Positions 43,347 through 46,415 of a DNA stretch of 46,415 nucleotides are shown piece after piece. The notes under the pieces were generated by a model. The model ran no database searches, was not told where the DNA came from, and saw only the letters and a list, made by a program, of their open reading frames with translations. Source of the stretch: Oscillospiraceae bacterium. GTDB lineage: Bacteria > Bacillota > Clostridia > Saccharofermentanales > Fastidiosipilaceae. Made by a program: the position numbers and the translations under genes. The DNA is taken from assembly GCA_029983685.1 (NCBI GenBank), contig JASBZA010000014.1, positions 1 to 46,415 of the forward strand. The letters run 5' to 3'. How positions within the stretch are numbered: the first letter of the stretch is position 1; each line of letters begins with the position of its first letter.

Positions 43347-45071
43347 TTAGCTCTCTTCCTGATGGAGGAACTGGTCATGGTACCAGCCTCCTAAGGCCAT
43401 GAGGTCTTGGTGGGTGCCTTTTTCTGTAATCTTGCCCTGGTCGAAGACCACAATTTGGTCGGCATGCGTCAAGGCGGACAGACGGTGGGAGGAAATAATA
43501 GTGGTCTTGCCTCGGCGAATGTAGCGGAGGTTTCGGATAATAGCCTGTTCGGTCAGCTGGTCTACCGCCGACAAGGAATCATCCAGGATCAGGAGGTCGG
43601 GATTTTTGAGAAGTGCCCTGGCCAAAGAAAGGCGCTGCCTTTGGCCGCCCGACAGGCTGATGCCTCTTTCTCCAATTAAGGTGTCCAAGCCGTCTCGAAT
43701 AACTTCGTCACCGATATCAAAGTGCGCCAACTCCAGCGCTTTCATAATGGCTTCATCGGAGGCCTCACCGACGGAAAATAAAACGTTTTCTCTTATGGTT
43801 CCGGAGAAAAAGTAGTGGTCTTGGGTCACGTAGGACATAATGGGGGACAGGCCGCCCGGCTTGATGTCAGCCAAAGCCACACCGTTCAGCTGGAAGGTCC
43901 CCTCACCTGCCGGATACTCTCTCAAAAATTGTTGGAGGAAGCAGGACTTGCCCGACCCGGTCTTGCCGCAAACGCCCAAGATTTGTCCCTTATGAAGCTC
44001 CAGAGAAATATGGTCCAAGTTCATCTGCTCTCCGGCAGGGTAGGCGAAAGAATAGTCTTTTAACTTCATGTTTGCGAAGCTTCGGATAGTCACATCGCCC
44101 TGCTCCATCCGGTCATCAAAATTCCATACTTCCTTAATCCGTTTGCTGGAAATATTGGCATTCTTTATAACGTTGATATTCATGGCAAAGTTGGCCAAAG
44201 GATTAGCCAGGTAGGTCACGAAAATCTGAAAGCTGATAAGGTCTCCAATCGTCATTTGGCCGTTGACGACCCTGTAAGAACCCACACTCATCGTGATCAG
44301 GAAAACCAGGGTCGCAGCAATGGATGTGGTTAGAGAGTAGGTATTGGATATAACCGATGTCCGGTTGGCCAAATCCGAAAATGCACGGGTCTGCCGGTGA
44401 AAACGCTGACGGAAAGCCTCCTCCTGGGCAAAAGCTCGAATGTGGCGGACCCCCTCAACACCTTCCAAAACCCGGTCGTTCATGTGTGAAAAGGCTTCCT
44501 GACGTTCCTGCCAGCGCTTGTCTACTTCTTTGTCACGGTAATGACTTAGGACCATCAAAATAAGATACGGAATAATGGTAATCATAGAAAAGGTCAGGCC
44601 ACCCTTTTGGATCATGAGTACCAGGTAAAGGACAATGTTAAAACCGGTAGAAAAAAGCAACTGGACACCCCAGCTGATTAAGTCGGCAATGTACTCCACA
44701 TCCAGGGTCGCCCGGCTCATAAGGTCACCTGTATTAAATTTTTCGTAGAAAATCTGCCTGCGTTTCAGAAAAACAGCAATGAAGTGGTCTTGATAGAACT
44801 TCTGGGCAACGTTATAGGAGCCGTAGAGGGCTACGGTCCAAATAAAGCCGGAAATATAAATGAGGACAGACGCCAAGGTCACGACACCCATGTAAAAGCC
44901 GACACGTTTAAGCGTCAAATTGCCCTGGGCTAAAAGATCGACCACGATACCGACCAAATAAATCGGCAAAGCACTCAGCATATTATCGATGAAAGAACAT
45001 AGGACACCGATAAGATAACGCTTCTTCTGGGTTTTTAGAAACGGCCAAACAAACCGATAGGATTCAAACAT
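43347..45071 (-). CDS. ABC exporter subunit with degenerate Walker B
   Basis: 574 residues from the ATG at 45071, preceded by GAGGAG; an upstream TTG is less likely. Exporter membrane domain (1-320) then ATPase: Walker A GKTGSGKSCFLQQF, signature LSGGQRQRLSLARAL (consensus), Walker B LLILDDSLSAVD where Asp replaces the catalytic Glu, and H-loop IISSHRLSAL. The Asp is typical of the non-catalytic half of heterodimeric exporters. First structural gene of the exporter-dus operon, behind a leader ORF and hairpin. Confidence 0.93.
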   Translation of the reverse strand: MFESYRFVWPFLKTQKKRYLIGVLCSFIDNMLSALPIYLVGIVVDLLAQGNLTLKRVGFYMGVVTLASVLIYISGFIWTVALYGSYNVAQKFYQDHFIAVFLKRRQIFYEKFNTGDLMSRATLDVEYIADLISWGVQLLFSTGFNIVLYLVLMIQKGGLTFSMITIIPYLILMVLSHYRDKEVDKRWQERQEAFSHMNDRVLEGVEGVRHIRAFAQEEAFRQRFHRQTRAFSDLANRTSVISNTYSLTTSIAATLVFLITMSVGSYRVVNGQMTIGDLISFQIFVTYLANPLANFAMNINVIKNANISSKRIKEVWNFDDRMEQGDVTIRSFANMKLKDYSFAYPAGEQMNLDHISLELHKGQILGVCGKTGSGKSCFLQQFLREYPAGEGTFQLNGVALADIKPGGLSPIMSYVTQDHYFFSGTIRENVLFSVGEASDEAIMKALELAHFDIGDEVIRDGLDTLIGERGISLSGGQRQRLSLARALLKNPDLLILDDSLSAVDQLTEQAIIRNLRYIRRGKTTIISSHRLSALTHADQIVVFDQGKITEKGTHQDLMALGGWYHDQFLHQEES

Positions 45072-45117
45072 AACACTCCTCAATAACAACAGTGGACCCT
45101 TGACGGGTTCTACTCTA

Positions 45118-45168
45118 CCTATTGATGAGTCTTACGCCTAAGAGTAAAGGGGTAATTACATCAATAGG
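45118..45168 (-). promoter_or_regulatory. Large stem-loop in the exporter leader, candidate attenuator
   Basis: A perfect 10-bp inverted repeat, CCTATTGATG and CATCAATAGG on both strands (arms 45159-45168 and 45118-45127), encloses a 31-base loop that itself has CTTA/TAAG. On the transcript the 5' arm starts one base after the stop codon of the leader ORF. A second possible pairing, TACTCT inside the loop with AGAGTA just after the 3' arm, would compete with it. No U-tract follows, so it would act on translation or as an antiterminator partner rather than as a simple terminator. Confidence 0.55.
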
Positions 45169-45169
45169 A

Positions 45170-45217
45170 TTATCTCAACATACCGAACATGCGGATTCTT
45201 AGTCTTGCGATAATCAT
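45170..45217 (-). CDS. 15-codon leader peptide upstream of the ABC exporter
   Basis: ATG at 45217 opens MIIARLRIRMFGMLR and stops with TAA at 45170-45172. GGGG at 45227-45230, within AAAGGGG, lies nine bases upstream as ribosome site, and TATAAA at 45242-45247 is a possible -10. The peptide is rich in Arg, Leu and Met and ends beside a 10-bp-stem hairpin, about 100 bases before the exporter start. This layout resembles drug-inducible leader ORFs of ABC transporters. It is too short for homology to mean much. Confidence 0.45.
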   Translation of the reverse strand: MIIARLRIRMFGMLR

Positions 45218-45348
45218 CAATTGTGTCCCCTTTCTATAATATTTATAAGCCTTCCATCCTGCCTATCTGAGCGGAAATTAAAACTTACCGAATTAAAATA
45301 GCAAAGTTCGACGCTAAGGTCAACCGTTTGAGGCAAAGCTACAGAGAT

Positions 45349-45369
45349 CTTGAATTGAAAAGGTCATTG
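45349..45369 (+). repeat. Dispersed 21-nt repeat, copy C
   Basis: Identical over 21 bases to copy B at 25900-25920 (a C followed by TTGAATTGAAAAGGTCATTG); the flanks differ. It lies 22 bases from the stop of a start-less membrane protein ORF. Possible end of a lost mobile element. Confidence 0.5.
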
Positions 45370-45391
45370 ATTTTCTAAATTAAAATGAATA

Positions 45392-45853
45392 CTACCAGAC
45401 TAAGCGGAGAGAGATCAGAACAGACAAGATAAGCAAGGTCACATTGCAGATTATAGTCAGAGCTTGGTTAGACGTTTTATTAAATTTCTCTATAAGTTTA
45501 TTTCCTAAATAAAAAAGTAAGATTATGACTATAAGCGGGAACCAGTAGTGAATATATAAGTTTCCTGAGGAGTCTTTTGAGAGAAGATAATAACCTAAAC
45601 GCCTCCATTCGTTTTTCTCATCTTTGTCCCCATAGGCATAGGTCTCTGTAATAGCTTTATCTAGCCTGTAACGAATCTTATAACCGAAATCTTGGTGAAA
45701 ATTAACATCTATTTTTCTCTCAAAACGTCCGGCATAAGAGATACTAAGTTCATTATTATTTCGGTCCTTGTAAATTTCAGTTTTATTATTTGAGGATGAG
45801 AAAATAGTACTCCGGTAAAAATACTTTATTATCTTATTAACTTTGCTCCTTCT
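45392..45853 (-). pseudogene. Start-less ORF for a two-helix membrane protein
   Basis: The frame from 45853 to the TAG at 45392-45394 is open for 153 codons. It reads VNKIIKYFYRST, ELSISYAGRFERKIDVNFHQ, YKIRYRLDKAITETYAYGDK, then two hydrophobic helices (YWFPLIVIILLFYL and ALTIICNVTLLILSVLISLR). There is AGAAGGAG at the beginning but no ATG, GTG or TTG near it; codons there read GTT AAT AAG ATA ATA. Either the start codon was lost, a rare start such as ATA is used, or the 5' part was deleted. Composition looks genuinely coding. Function unknown. Confidence 0.45.
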
Positions 45854-45869
45854 CTACTACATACAAAAA

Positions 45870-45905
45870 CAGGACTCTGTCTTACAAGACGAGCCCTGCT
45901 TTTTT
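45870..45905. terminator. Bidirectional terminator between the adhesin end and the start-less ORF
   Basis: An imperfect hairpin with CAGG/CCTG outer pairs and TCTT/AAGA inner pairs. It is followed by TTTTTT on the plus strand and by TTTTTG on the minus strand, so it could stop transcription either way. It lies about 40 bases after the out-of-frame end of the adhesin gene. Confidence 0.6.
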
Positions 45906-45943
45906 AACATAAATTGCTATTATAGTGTTAGCGTTTGTTTATC

Positions 45944-46415
45944 CTATATTTCTCTATCTCTTCTTCTCACGTATGCAGATACACCTAGTACAAAAGCACC
46001 TATCAGAAGGACCACAAAGGCCTCTCTTTAGCGTAACTGTACATACCGGTTGATGATATATTGCCATGCTCTTTAGGTTTTGCTGTATTGGTTACCGTAA
46101 AGCCTTCTTCTACACTACCGGTAATCTGGCTTGTGTAACCTTCTATGGCTACTTCCTCAAGGGTGTACTCAATAGCATGACCGTCTTTTGCATCATACTT
46201 CAACAAGTCTGCGAAGCTTCCTGTCCACTGGTTCTCGGTATTTAAGGTCAGTTCCGCTACGACTTCTCCGTCTGCCTTTAATTTTATGACCGCTTCTTCA
46301 GCCGCAGGTCCGATCCACTTCTTGCTTACAGGGATGGTCAGCTTTTCTATATTCGTATTCGTTACCGTAAAGCCTTCTTCTACACTACCGGTAATCTGGC
46401 TTGTGTAACCTTCTA
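45944..46415 (-). pseudogene. 3' end of a second Cna_B adhesin, sorting signal out of frame
   Basis: The gene enters from the right edge. It shows one full 90-residue Cna_B-type repeat (from IEKLTIPVSKKWIGPAAEEA to EGYTSQITGSVEEGFTVTNT) plus the end of the previous one. The last part reads KPKEHGNISSTGMYSYAKER and stops at 46003-46005. Two bases removed from the GAGAG at 46022-46028 would instead give AKEAFVVLLIGAFVLGVSAY followed by VRRRDREI, ending at 45944. That is a normal membrane helix plus basic tail after an ISSTG sorting motif. So a two-base expansion has cut off the cell-wall anchor; the current product would be released or non-functional. Confidence 0.7.
46091..46415 (-). repeat. 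270-bp tandem repeat in the adhesin gene
   Basis: The segment starting GTTACCGTAAAGCCTTCTTC at 46091 recurs at 46361 with at most one difference over the 55 bases visible before the window ends. This is a 270-bp period, equal to one 90-codon Cna_B repeat. Near identity suggests recent duplication or recombination between repeats. Confidence 0.75.

Noticed and set aside
1..46415. tRNA, rRNA, CRISPR array, prophage or integrated element
   Set aside because: No cloverleaf, rRNA-like segment, regularly spaced direct repeats, integrase or phage structural gene was seen; only decayed toxin-antitoxin loci and a short dispersed repeat hint at past mobility.

Overview
The window reads as chromosomal DNA from a low-to-mid GC, anaerobic Gram-positive bacterium of the Firmicutes. 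A Peptoniphilaceae/Tissierellia-like or clostridial relative is my best guess; this is inferred from gene content and was not tested. Supporting signs are strong AGGAGG-type ribosome binding sites, the Firmicutes-type sufCDSUB cluster, Cna_B surface adhesins with sortase-like tails, a heterodimeric ABC exporter and a clostridial-type PstS. Most genes lie on the minus strand in tight, often overlapping operons.

Layout. 1-300: a YafQ-like toxin gene broken by an internal stop. 365-3156: a minus-strand operon of an M20 peptidase and two multi-pass membrane proteins (one DUF5058), probably an import-and-hydrolysis module. 3300-3546: a collapsed RelB/RelE-type locus. 3643-8064: two surface proteins, a large thioester-domain/Cna_B adhesin and a membrane-anchored Pro/Thr/Ser-rich stalk protein, closed by a 16-bp-stem terminator. 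8436-9287: a lone plus-strand gene with a Cys-rich motif (DUF6076-like). 9302-18145: one seven-gene operon encoding the whole shikimate pathway plus prephenate conversion to phenylpyruvate and hydroxyphenylpyruvate (aroF-tyrA-aroEK-aroBA-aroC-aroQ-pheA), with two gene fusions. 18417-18750: an antitoxin followed by a 20-codon toxin remnant. 18747-24496: sufC-sufD-sufS-sufU-sufB plus a cobalamin adenosyltransferase.

24500-26250 is an AT-rich island of small decaying genes. It holds a membrane protein split by a frameshift in a G tract, a secreted protein with an in-frame stop, a remnant with VGQ repeats, and one copy of a 21-nt dispersed repeat. 26276-33432 is the phosphate regulon in transcription order pstS-pstC-pstA-pstB-phoU-phoB-phoR, with a recognisable four-unit Pho box before pstS. 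PstS is circularly permuted relative to the textbook order and PstA carries a large extracellular insertion. Divergently, 33701-36672 holds a polyprenyl-phosphate glycosyltransferase and a large GT-C-like membrane protein. 36686-40472 is an operon of an EF-G-like GTPase, a PHP phosphoesterase and a short-chain dehydrogenase. 40607-45071 is a heterodimeric ABC exporter followed by a tRNA-dihydrouridine synthase. It is preceded by a 15-codon leader ORF whose stop abuts a 10-bp-stem hairpin, a candidate ribosome-dependent attenuator. The right end (45392-46415) holds a start-less membrane protein ORF and the 3' end of a second Cna_B adhesin whose sorting signal is out of frame.

The core operons are intact. 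The spaces between them show repeated gene decay (three toxin-antitoxin loci and at least four other broken genes). The most unusual items are the attenuator-like leader of the exporter, the permuted PstS with extended PstA, the two shikimate fusions, and the thioester adhesin with a non-canonical sorting motif. No tRNA, rRNA or CRISPR array was seen.
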